Positions 1 through 4,346 of a stretch of DNA of 5,695 nt are shown piece by piece. A program made the position numbers and the translations under genes. Position 1 is the stretch's first letter. The number at the start of each line of letters is the position of its first letter. The notes under the pieces are model-generated. The model searched no databases. It was given only the letters and a program-made list of their open reading frames with translations, and was not told where the DNA came from. The DNA comes from Thermomonas sp. (lineage in GTDB: Bacteria > Pseudomonadota > Gammaproteobacteria > Xanthomonadales > Xanthomonadaceae): positions 1-5,695 of the forward strand of contig JANJSW010000041.1 of the NCBI GenBank assembly GCA_024711415.1, given 5' to 3'.

Positions 1-338
1 ACCCGCTCGATCCCTCGTCGCACCAGGTTCGCGCCGTGCCGCGCCCGCTGCCGTGTGCGTTGCAAGGCCAGCAGCGCGCCGTACTCCACGCCTGCGGGGC
101 ACACGACCTCGCAACTGCGGCATGCCAGGCAGTGGTCCAGATGGGCATCGGCTGCGGCCGTGGGCGGGATCGTGCCCAGCGCCAGTCCGCGCGCGACCGC
201 GATCCGGCCGCGCGGCGATTCAGCCTCGATCCGGTCGTGGGCGTAGGTGGGGCAGGCCGGCAGGCACAGCCCGCACTGCACGCAACGGTCGGCCAAGGCC
301 ACCAGCGGGTCGGTGGAGGGCGAGGAGGCGTCGGGCAT
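1..338 (-). CDS. Two-cluster 4Fe-4S protein, glycolate oxidase iron-sulfur subunit (GlcF)-like, N-terminal part
   Basis: The minus strand from the ATG at 338-336 is open to the left edge and gives 112 codons. Residues 19-30 and 70-81 each carry CxxCxxCxxxCP (Cys19/22/25/29 and Cys70/73/76/80), the bacterial 2[4Fe-4S] ferredoxin pattern. A stretch containing [11 protein letters not shown] (41-51) lies between them. This arrangement at the very N-terminus is typical of the GlcF/LutA-type subunits, which pass electrons from a flavoprotein 2-hydroxyacid (glycolate or lactate) dehydrogenase and carry a C-terminal cysteine-rich (CCG) region, here outside the window. Which substrate it serves cannot be told; the partner flavoprotein would be expected downstream, beyond the left edge. 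No purine-rich ribosome binding site precedes the ATG (the upstream bases read CATCCGGCC), so the start is either leaderless or weakly initiated. It is divergent from rplM. Iron-sulfur protein: very sure; GlcF-like: fairly sure. Confidence 0.85.
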   Translation of the reverse strand, partial: MPDASSPSTDPLVALADRCVQCGLCLPACPTYAHDRIEAESPRGRIAVARGLALGTIPPTAAADAHLDHCLACRSCEVVCPAGVEYGALLALQRTRQRARHGANLVRRGIER

Positions 339-368
339 GGCCGGATGCTATCATTGCCGGCCGTGGAC

Positions 369-397
369 TTGCGGTGGCGCCATTGGCCCGCTACAAT
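369..397 (+). promoter_or_regulatory. Sigma-70-type promoter of rplM-rpsI
   Basis: TTGCGG (369-374) and TACAAT (392-397) are separated by 17 bp. The -10 box matches the consensus at five of six bases and the -35 box at the first three. Transcription would start near 404-405, giving an rplM leader of about 90 nt. TACAAT recurs in front of the tRNA and of the hydrolase gene in this window, which supports it as this genome's usual -10 form. Confidence 0.6.
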
Positions 398-435
398 CCC
401 GCCTCTTTCGTTCCACCCCTACATCGCGTGGCGAA

Positions 436-461
436 GTTCCGGCGGCCCCGGCCAGCGGAAC
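436..461 (+). other. Stem-loop in the rplM mRNA leader
   Basis: GTTCCG (436-441) pairs perfectly with CGGAAC (456-461). Inside it GGC (444-446) can pair with GCC (451-453) around a CCCG loop, with a small internal loop between the two helices. It lies between the predicted transcription start and the rplM start codon. In E. coli L13 is reported to repress its own operon by acting on the rplM leader, so this hairpin is a natural candidate for a similar control element. That role is inference; only the base pairing is seen. Confidence 0.45.
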
Positions 462-471
462 CACCCCGACC

Positions 472-498
472 ATGTACCCATCAGTAGAGCAGTCATGA
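472..498 (+). other. Possible 8-codon leader ORF overlapping the rplM start
   Basis: ATG at 472-474 opens a frame encoding MYPSVEQS that ends at TGA 496-498. That stop overlaps the rplM start as ATGA (495-498), the classic arrangement for translational coupling. The upstream bases (GCGGAACC, 455-462) offer only a weak Shine-Dalgarno match at a rather long distance. It may be chance; it is noted because rplM itself lacks a strong ribosome binding site (only TAGAG at 485-489). Confidence 0.2.
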
Positions 499-923
499 AG
501 ACTTTCAGCGCCAAGAATGAGACCGTCCAGCGTGACTGGTACGTGGTCGATGCCTCCGGCAAGACCCTCGGTCGCCTCGCTTCCGAGCTGGCCCGCCGCC
601 TGCGTGGCAAGCACAAGCCGGTGTTCACCCCGCACGTCGATACCGGTGACTACCTCGTCGTGATCAACGCCGAGAAGATTGCCGTCACCGGCAACAAGCT
701 GCTCGACAAGAAGTACCACCGCTTCACCGGGTACGTCGGCAACCTGAAGACCGAGAACCTCGCCCAGGCGCTTGAGCGCCATCCGGAGCGCGTGATCGAG
801 ATCGCCGTGAAGGGCATGCTGCCGAAGAACCCGCTCGGCCGCGCCATGTATCGCAAGCTCAAGGTCTACAAGGGCGCTGAGCACCCGCACGCCGCCCAGC
901 AGCCGCAGCCGCTCGATTTCTAA
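495..923 (+). CDS. rplM: 50S ribosomal protein L13
   Basis: L13 binds 23S rRNA early in large-subunit assembly. The product is 142 residues, the same length as E. coli L13, and is alike along its whole length: an MKTF start, RDWYVVDA (13-20), GKTLGRLA (22-29), HVDTGDY (47-53), the family signature around [12 protein letters not shown] (105-116), and an [11 protein letters not shown]-terminus. The frame is open much further upstream (back to position 36), but family alignment fixes the start at 495 and the extra N-terminal sequence has no L13 character. The Shine-Dalgarno is poor (TAGAG, 485-489), so translation may depend on leader structure or on coupling to the tiny ORF ending at 498. rpsI follows after 11 bp, in the conserved rplM-rpsI operon. 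Confidence 0.98.
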   Translation: MKTFSAKNETVQRDWYVVDASGKTLGRLASELARRLRGKHKPVFTPHVDTGDYLVVINAEKIAVTGNKLLDKKYHRFTGYVGNLKTENLAQALERHPERVIEIAVKGMLPKNPLGRAMYRKLKVYKGAEHPHAAQQPQPLDF

Positions 924-926
924 GGT
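921..926 (+). promoter_or_regulatory. Shine-Dalgarno of rpsI overlapping the rplM stop
   Basis: TAAGGT lies 8 nt before the rpsI ATG and includes the TAA stop codon of rplM. Its complementarity to the 16S rRNA 3' end (consensus TAAGGAGGT) suggests that ribosomes finishing rplM can help start rpsI, which would keep the two proteins in step. Confidence 0.6.
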
Positions 927-934
927 ACTGACAC

Positions 935-1327
935 ATGGCACTCCAGCAGAATTACGGCACCGGCCGCCGCAAGTCGTCCACCGCCCGCGTCTTCCTGCGC
1001 AAGGGCGACGGCAAGATCACCATCAACCAGCGTTCGATCGAAGACTTCTTCGGTCGTGAGACGGCCCGCATGATCGTGCGCCAGCCGCTCGAACTGACCC
1101 AGAACACCGACAAGTTCGACCTGACCATCACCGTCGCCGGCGGTGGCATCACCGGCCAGGCCGGCGCCATCCGCCTGGGCATCGCCCGCGCGCTGGTCGA
1201 GTACGACGAAACCCTGAAGTCCGAGCTGCGCAAGGCCGGCTTCATGACCCGCGACGCCCGCGAAGTCGAGCGCAAGAAGGTCGGCCTGCACAAGGCCCGC
1301 CGCGCCACCCAGTTCTCCAAGCGCTGA
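935..1327 (+). CDS. rpsI: 30S ribosomal protein S9
   Basis: S9 sits in the head of the small subunit, and its C-terminal tail reaches the P-site tRNA. The product is 130 residues, the E. coli length. It shows [13 protein letters not shown] (7-19), the S9 signature [19 protein letters not shown] (69-87), and the conserved basic tail ending in QFSKR, whose last Arg contacts the P-site tRNA anticodon stem-loop in known ribosomes. It is the second gene of the rplM-rpsI operon, 11 bp after rplM, with no internal promoter seen. A strong GC hairpin follows 13 bp after the stop. Confidence 0.98.
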   Translation: MALQQNYGTGRRKSSTARVFLRKGDGKITINQRSIEDFFGRETARMIVRQPLELTQNTDKFDLTITVAGGGITGQAGAIRLGIARALVEYDETLKSELRKAGFMTRDAREVERKKVGLHKARRATQFSKR

Positions 1328-1340
1328 TCCTGGCGTGCAT

Positions 1341-1360
1341 GGCGCCGGTTCGCCGGCGCC
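1341..1360 (+). terminator. GC-rich stem-loop after rpsI, probable operon terminator
   Basis: GGCGCCGG (1341-1348) and CCGGCGCC (1353-1360) form a perfect 8-bp stem around a TTCG loop. The following bases (GCGGCGTGTT) contain no proper T-tract, so it is not a canonical intrinsic terminator. It may act with Rho, or protect the 3' end of the mRNA. It separates the ribosomal operon from the tRNA gene. Confidence 0.55.
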
Positions 1361-1368
1361 GCGGCGTG

Positions 1369-1396
1369 TTCCACTTCACGTCGAACGCGGTACAAT
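1369..1396 (+). promoter_or_regulatory. Promoter of the tRNA-Gln gene
   Basis: TACAAT (1391-1396) is a good -10 box. The -35 is weak: TTCCAC at 1369-1374 with a 16-bp spacer is the best-placed candidate. TTCACG (1375-1380) resembles the consensus more closely, but its 10-bp spacing rules it out. The predicted transcription start, near 1403, is only about three bases before the mature tRNA. Confidence 0.5.
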
Positions 1397-1405
1397 TTGC
1401 TCCAT

Positions 1406-1480
1406 AGCCCCGTCGCCAAGCGGTAAGGCACCTGACTCTGACTCAGGCATTCGGTGGTTCGAATCCATCCGGGGCTGCCA
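1406..1480 (+). tRNA. tRNA-Gln, anticodon CUG
   Basis: A full cloverleaf can be drawn by hand. The acceptor stem is 1406-1412 with 1470-1476 (7 bp). The D stem is GCC 1415-1417 with GGC 1427-1429. The anticodon stem is CCTGA 1431-1435 with TCAGG 1443-1447, and its loop CTCTGAC places anticodon CTG at 1438-1440. The T stem is 1453-1457 with 1465-1469 around loop TTCGAAT. G1477 is the discriminator base and CCA (1478-1480) is encoded. CUG reads the glutamine codon CAG, and the sequence closely resembles bacterial tRNA-Gln, including the D-arm motif GCCAAGCGGTAAGGC. It is a single-tRNA unit with its own promoter and terminator. Confidence 0.97.
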
Positions 1481-1504
1481 CATTCGAAGTCGCGATACCA
1501 GCAG

Positions 1505-1532
1505 AACCCGCCCGCAAGGCGGGTTTTGTTTT
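1505..1532 (+). terminator. Intrinsic terminator of the tRNA-Gln unit
   Basis: AACCCGCC (1505-1512) pairs perfectly with GGCGGGTT (1518-1525) around CGCAA. The tail TTGTTTT (1526-1532) follows directly. This is a textbook Rho-independent terminator, 24 bases after the tRNA CCA end. Confidence 0.92.
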
Positions 1533-1557
1533 GCCCGTGGAAGCGCGATGCGACAAT
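1529..1557 (+). promoter_or_regulatory. Weak candidate promoter for the dioxygenase gene
   Basis: GACAAT (1552-1557) resembles a -10 box about 25 bp before the ATG at 1583. The -35 is poor: TTTTGC at 1529-1534 (17-bp spacer) or TTGCCC at 1531-1536 (15-bp spacer). Both overlap the T-tract of the tRNA terminator. The gene needs its own promoter, because a strong terminator lies upstream, and nothing better is visible. Confidence 0.25.
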
Positions 1558-1582
1558 CGCGCCTCCCGCCCGGAACGCCGCC

Positions 1583-2332
1583 ATGCCTGTCGCCCACTTC
1601 GCCCCGCCCGTCGTGCCGCTGCCGTCGCTGGACGACGTGCTGCGCGCGCGTGGCCATGTGGTGCTGGGCGCGGCCGACGTGGCGGCATTCGCGGGCGTCG
1701 CGCCCGAAGCGCTGCAGGCGCTGGTGCCCAGTTGGGACGACTTGCGCCTCGACGAATACCTGAAGGACGGCGGCCGCTATCGCCGCCGCCGCCATGCCTG
1801 CTTCGTGGTCGAGGGTGCGACGCTGCAGCAGGTGCCGCACCGCATGCACTGGCAGCCGGTGGAATACAACGCGCTGCACGGCGGCATGGAGCGCTGGTTC
1901 GAGGCCGTCGATCCGGCCACGATCGCGCAGCCGGCGTGGCCCGCGCTGGTGCTGGCGCTGGCCCGCGCCTGTTCGCGCCAGCGGCCCGGGGTGGCGCGCT
2001 GGCACGTGGAGGCGCACCAGTTCCGCATCGACACCAGCGATGGCCTCGGCCGGCCCACGCCGGAAGGCGCGCACCGCGATGGCGTGGACTTCGTGGCGGT
2101 GCTGCTGGTGGCGCGGCATGCGATCAAGGGCGGCGAAACCCGCGTGTTCGCCGCCGATGGCCCCGACGGCCAGCGCTTCACCCTCGACGAGCCGTGGTCG
2201 CTGCTGCTGATGGACGACGCCCGCGTCATCCATGAGTCCACCCCGATCCAGCCGCTCAACGCCGACGGCGGCCACCGCGACACGCTGGTGCTGACGTTCC
2301 GGGCGAAGGGATTTCTCGGGGATCTGGATTGA
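1583..2332 (+). CDS. 2-oxoglutarate/Fe(II)-dependent dioxygenase family protein (2OG-Fe_Oxy_2-like)
   Basis: The product is 249 residues. HRDGVDFV (164-171) supplies the HxD pair (His164, Asp166). His217 in RVIHEST fits the distal iron ligand, and Arg232 in HRDTLVLTFR (231-240) fits the 2-oxoglutarate-binding Arg. This His-x-Asp...His...Arg order is that of the cupin-fold 2OG dioxygenases. Other features (EAHQFRI 143-149, GGETRVFA 183-190, PWSLLLMDD 204-212) fit the family that includes bacterial L-isoleucine 4-hydroxylase. Such enzymes use O2 and 2-oxoglutarate to hydroxylate a substrate, often a free amino acid. The substrate here is unknown. The frame stays open upstream through the tRNA region, but the ATG at 1583, preceded by GGAAC (1572-1576), is the first start past the terminator. 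The protein is probably cytosolic; no signal peptide is seen. A foldback repeat begins three bases after the stop codon. Confidence 0.85.
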   Translation: MPVAHFAPPVVPLPSLDDVLRARGHVVLGAADVAAFAGVAPEALQALVPSWDDLRLDEYLKDGGRYRRRRHACFVVEGATLQQVPHRMHWQPVEYNALHGGMERWFEAVDPATIAQPAWPALVLALARACSRQRPGVARWHVEAHQFRIDTSDGLGRPTPEGAHRDGVDFVAVLLVARHAIKGGETRVFAADGPDGQRFTLDEPWSLLLMDDARVIHESTPIQPLNADGGHRDTLVLTFRAKGFLGDLD

Positions 2333-2335
2333 TCG

Positions 2336-2538
2336 GCTGCCGGACAGGATCCGGGCAGCGCTGGCCAGACTCTCGGTGACATGGATGACACCGGGAAGCC
2401 TCCATGGATGAGTTGCTGCGCCTGCGAAGCACTGCTTCGCGCGGCGGCGAACGCCCGCCGCTGCTGCGGTGGGCCGGTCCCGCGTAGCGGGGATTCACGG
2501 CGTGTCTGGCGAGTGCTGCCCGGGGCCTGTCCGGCTGC
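2336..2538. repeat. 203-bp foldback element with 44-bp imperfect terminal inverted repeats
   Basis: The left arm 2336-2379 matches the reverse complement of the right arm 2495-2538 at 36 of 44 positions, including unbroken runs of 10 (2339-2348) and 9 bases (2351-2359). The 115-bp middle holds further hairpins: CATGGA 2380-2385 with TCCATG 2401-2406; GCGAAGC 2424-2430 with GCTTCGC 2434-2440; GCGGCGG 2441-2447 with CCGCCGC 2455-2461; and CCCGC 2479-2483 with GCGGG 2487-2491. CATGGATGA occurs twice (2380 and 2403). The whole could fold as one long stem closing a multibranch loop. There is no convincing ORF and no clear target-site duplication. It fits a non-autonomous MITE-like or interspersed repeat of the kind found between genes in xanthomonads; only a genome-wide search can show that it is repeated. 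It might also act as a transcription barrier after the dioxygenase gene. Confidence 0.75.
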
Positions 2539-2555
2539 GGAGATACCGTTACAAT
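2527..2555 (+). promoter_or_regulatory. Promoter of the fahA-maiA unit
   Basis: TACAAT (2550-2555) is a good -10 box. At 17 bp spacing the -35 position holds CTGTCC (2527-2532), a three-of-six match. The start would fall near 2562, giving a leader of about 26 nt. The -35 lies inside the right arm of the foldback element, so that element appears to contribute half of this promoter. Confidence 0.55.
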
Positions 2556-2561
2556 TGCAAC
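2548..2561. promoter_or_regulatory. Operator-like palindrome over the -10 box
   Basis: GTTACAATTGCAAC is a 14-bp inverted repeat, symmetrical except for one base pair (2551 against 2558), centred on CAATTG. It covers the whole TACAAT box and extends to the predicted start, a typical position for a repressor site. The symmetry and size fit a dimeric helix-turn-helix regulator such as a MarR-type protein. Which regulator binds is not known. Confidence 0.45.
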
Positions 2562-2587
2562 TAACAACACTCAAGTGCGGAGTCGCC

Positions 2588-3577
2588 ATGAAGCTGGGTT
2601 CTCTCAAGGAAGGCGGGCGCGATGGCAGCCTGATCGTGGTGTCGCGCGACTTGACGCGCGCGGTGCGCGCCACCGTCATCGCGCCGACGCTGCAGCTGGC
2701 GCTGGAGGACTGGGAGAACGCCGCGCCGCGGCTGAACGCGCTGTATGAAGACCTCAATGCCGGCAACGCCGCCGGCGCGTTCGATCTCGACGTGCACGCG
2801 CTGGCCGCGCCGCTGCCGCGCGCCTACGAATTCGTCGACGGCAGCGCCTACCTGCCGCACGTCGAGCGCGTGCGCCGTGCGCGCGGCGCGCAGGTGCCGG
2901 AAAGCTTCTACGTCGATCCGTTGATGTACCAGGCTGTCAGCGCCGGCTTCCTCGGCCCGCGCGATCCGGTCAAGGTGGTCAGCGAGGACTACGGGATCGA
3001 CCTCGAGGCCGAAGTGGTGATCGTCACCGACGACGTGCCGATGGCGGTCACGCCCGAGCAGGCCGCCGGCCACATCCAGCTGGTCGGGATCGTCAACGAC
3101 GTTTCGCTGCGCAACCTGATCCCGCCGGAACTCGCCAAGGGCTTCGGCTTCCTGCAGTCCAAGCCGCGCAGCGCGCTGGGTCCGGTGTTCGTGACCCCGG
3201 ACGAGCTGGGCGACGCCTGGCAGGACAACAAACTGCACCTGCCGATGCTCACCCATGTCAATGGCGAGTGGTTCGGGGCGCCGGAAGCGGGCGTGGACAT
3301 GCAGTTCGACTTCGCCCAGCTGGTGGCGCACGCGGCCAAGACCCGCCCGCTGTCGGCCGGCACCATCGTCGGTTCGGGCACGGTGGCCAACGAGGACACC
3401 GCGCTGGGGGCGTCCTGCTTCGCCGAGCGGCGCACCGTGGAGACCCTGCGCGACGGCAAGCCGAGCACGCCGTTCATGTCGTTCGGCGACAGCGTGCGCA
3501 TCGAGGTGCTGGATCGCGCCGGCAACAGCATCTTCGGCGCCATCGAGCAGCGCATCGAGCGCCAGCCGCTACCCTGA
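2588..3577 (+). CDS. fahA: Fumarylacetoacetate hydrolase family protein
   Basis: The likely reaction is cleavage of fumarylacetoacetate to fumarate and acetoacetate, the last step of tyrosine/homogentisate catabolism, in the cytosol. The product is 329 residues. An N-terminal region of about 100 residues (MKLGSLKEGGRDG...) matches the extra N-terminal domain of the bacterial FAH subfamily of this length. The C-terminal catalytic fold follows, with Glu140-x-Glu142 in DLEAEVVIV, Asp171 and Arg175 in VNDVSLRN, Lys192 in QSKPRSALGPV, and GTIVGSGTV (258-266). By position these agree with the metal ligands Glu199/Glu201/Asp233 and with Arg237 and Lys253 of mammalian FAH. The start is set by GGAG (2579-2582), five bases before ATG; the longer open frame upstream runs through the foldback repeat and is rejected. 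maiA follows after 75 bp, which strengthens the assignment over other FAH-fold hydrolases such as acylpyruvases. Confidence 0.85.
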   Translation: MKLGSLKEGGRDGSLIVVSRDLTRAVRATVIAPTLQLALEDWENAAPRLNALYEDLNAGNAAGAFDLDVHALAAPLPRAYEFVDGSAYLPHVERVRRARGAQVPESFYVDPLMYQAVSAGFLGPRDPVKVVSEDYGIDLEAEVVIVTDDVPMAVTPEQAAGHIQLVGIVNDVSLRNLIPPELAKGFGFLQSKPRSALGPVFVTPDELGDAWQDNKLHLPMLTHVNGEWFGAPEAGVDMQFDFAQLVAHAAKTRPLSAGTIVGSGTVANEDTALGASCFAERRTVETLRDGKPSTPFMSFGDSVRIEVLDRAGNSIFGAIEQRIERQPLP

Positions 3578-3601
3578 GCCGCGCGGGCGGACGGCCGAAG
3601 T

Positions 3602-3635
3602 GGCGGCACCAGCGGTCTTGCGCCGCGCTGCCGCC
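3602..3635 (+). other. Intercistronic stem-loop between fahA and maiA
   Basis: GGCGGCA (3602-3608) pairs perfectly with TGCCGCC (3629-3635) around a 20-nt loop, 5 bases ahead of the maiA Shine-Dalgarno. It may tune maiA expression or mRNA stability within the operon. In such GC-rich sequence a 7-bp stem can arise by chance. No separate maiA promoter is visible in the 75-bp gap. Confidence 0.3.
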
Positions 3636-3639
3636 GCGC

Positions 3640-3647
3640 TAAGGTGG
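3640..3647 (+). promoter_or_regulatory. Shine-Dalgarno that decides the maiA start
   Basis: TAAGGTGG matches the anti-Shine-Dalgarno complement TAAGGAGG in seven of eight bases and ends 5 nt before the ATG at 3653. A GTG in the same frame at 3644 lies inside this site and so cannot be the start it serves. Confidence 0.75.
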
Positions 3648-3652
3648 CGGGC

Positions 3653-4318
3653 ATGAGCGAGCCGCTGCAGCTGTATTCCTACTGGCGTTCCAGCGCTGCC
3701 TACCGCGTGCGCATCGGGTTGAACCTGAAAGGGCTGCCCTACGAGATCGTGCCGGTGCACCTGGTGCAGGACGGCGGCCAGCAGCATTCCGATGCCTACC
3801 GTGCGATCAACCCGCAGGAGCTGGTGCCAACGCTCGGCCACGGCCAGCGCCGGCTGGGCCAGTCGCTGGCGATCCTGGAGTACCTGGACGAAGTCTGGCC
3901 GGACCGGCCGCTGCTGCCGGCCACGGCGCGTGCGCGGCAGCGGGTGCGTGCGCTGGCGCTGCTGGTGGCCTGCGACGTGCACCCGCTCAACAATCTGCGC
4001 GTGCTGCAGTATTTCGAGCGCGAGTGGAACGTGCCGCAGCCCGAGCGCGATGCCTGGGTGAAACACTGGATCGCCGACGGGTTCGCCGCCGCCGAAGCGC
4101 TGCTTGCCGAAAACCCCTCCACGGGCGATTTCTGCGAAGGCGAAACGCCCACCCTGGCGGACTGCTGTCTGGTGCCGCAGATCTACAACGCGCGCCGTTT
4201 CGGCGTGGACATGGCGGCCTATCCCACGCTTGCCCGGATCGAGGCGTCGTGCCTGGCGCTGCCCGCGTTCGACGCCGCGCGGCCGGAAAACCAGCCGGAC
4301 GCGCCCGTCGCAAGATAG
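3653..4318 (+). CDS. maiA: Maleylacetoacetate isomerase (zeta-class glutathione S-transferase)
   Basis: MaiA isomerises maleylacetoacetate to fumarylacetoacetate with glutathione as cofactor, feeding the hydrolase encoded just upstream. The product is 221 residues, close to the usual length of about 210-220. Its N-terminal thioredoxin-fold domain carries YWRSSAAYRVRIGLNLKG (10-27), a variant of the zeta-class SSCSWRVR motif with Ser13/Ser14 as the likely glutathione-activating residues and Ala-Ala-Tyr in place of Cys-Ser-Trp. NPQELVPTL (53-61) and QSLAILEYLDE (70-80) follow. The helical C-terminal domain has DVHPLNNLRVL (108-118) and TLADCCLVPQIYNARRF (167-183), both typical of MaiA. The start at 3653 is chosen for its strong Shine-Dalgarno. 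Same strand and short gap indicate an operon with fahA. It converges on pilU, 28 bp away. Confidence 0.95.
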   Translation: MSEPLQLYSYWRSSAAYRVRIGLNLKGLPYEIVPVHLVQDGGQQHSDAYRAINPQELVPTLGHGQRRLGQSLAILEYLDEVWPDRPLLPATARARQRVRALALLVACDVHPLNNLRVLQYFEREWNVPQPERDAWVKHWIADGFAAAEALLAENPSTGDFCEGETPTLADCCLVPQIYNARRFGVDMAAYPTLARIEASCLALPAFDAARPENQPDAPVAR

Positions 4319-4326
4319 CGGCGGGG

Positions 4327-4344
4327 CGGGCGGCGTGCCGCCCG
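4327..4344. terminator. Stem-loop between convergent maiA and pilU
   Basis: CGGGCGG (4327-4333) and CCGCCCG (4338-4344) form a perfect 7-bp stem around CGTG. It fills most of the 28-bp gap between the two stop codons, so it could terminate transcription from both sides. No T-tract follows on either strand, so it would need Rho or simply act as an mRNA 3' end stabiliser. Confidence 0.45.
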
Positions 4345-4346
4345 GT

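Noticed and set aside
36..494. N-terminal extension of rplM in the same open frame
   Set aside because: The frame is open by GC bias only. It overlaps the iron-sulfur gene on the other strand and the rplM promoter, and L13 proteins begin at the MKTF seen at 495.
1406..1480. tRNA-associated integration site
   Set aside because: No second copy of the tRNA 3' end, no integrase gene and no foreign-looking cargo is present in the window.
952..1584. Minus-strand frame covering rpsI and the tRNA
   Set aside because: It reads through S9 and a functional tRNA. The segment resembling common mis-annotated proteins (GWIRTTE-like) is simply translated tRNA complement.
2336..2359. Intrinsic terminator after the dioxygenase gene
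   Set aside because: GCTGCCGGA and TCCGGGCAGC can form a hairpin with one bulge directly after the stop, but no T-tract follows and the sequence is better explained as the left arm of the foldback element.
2330..2545. Target-site duplication flanking the foldback element
   Set aside because: Left flank GATCG and right flank GGAGA do not repeat each other at any sensible boundary.
2256..2570. Open frame on the minus strand across the dioxygenase-fahA gap
   Set aside because: It runs through the foldback repeat and the fahA promoter, is rich in Arg, Pro and Ser without domain character, and looks like a reading of repeat sequence.
2381..2587. Longer start for fahA, at 2381 in the same frame
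   Set aside because: It would include the foldback element and both promoter boxes. The ATG at 2588 has GGAG at proper distance and matches the family N-terminus.
3644..3652. GTG at 3644 as the maiA start
   Set aside because: It lies inside the strong TAAGGTGG site that serves the ATG at 3653, and the extra residues are not part of the MaiA family.
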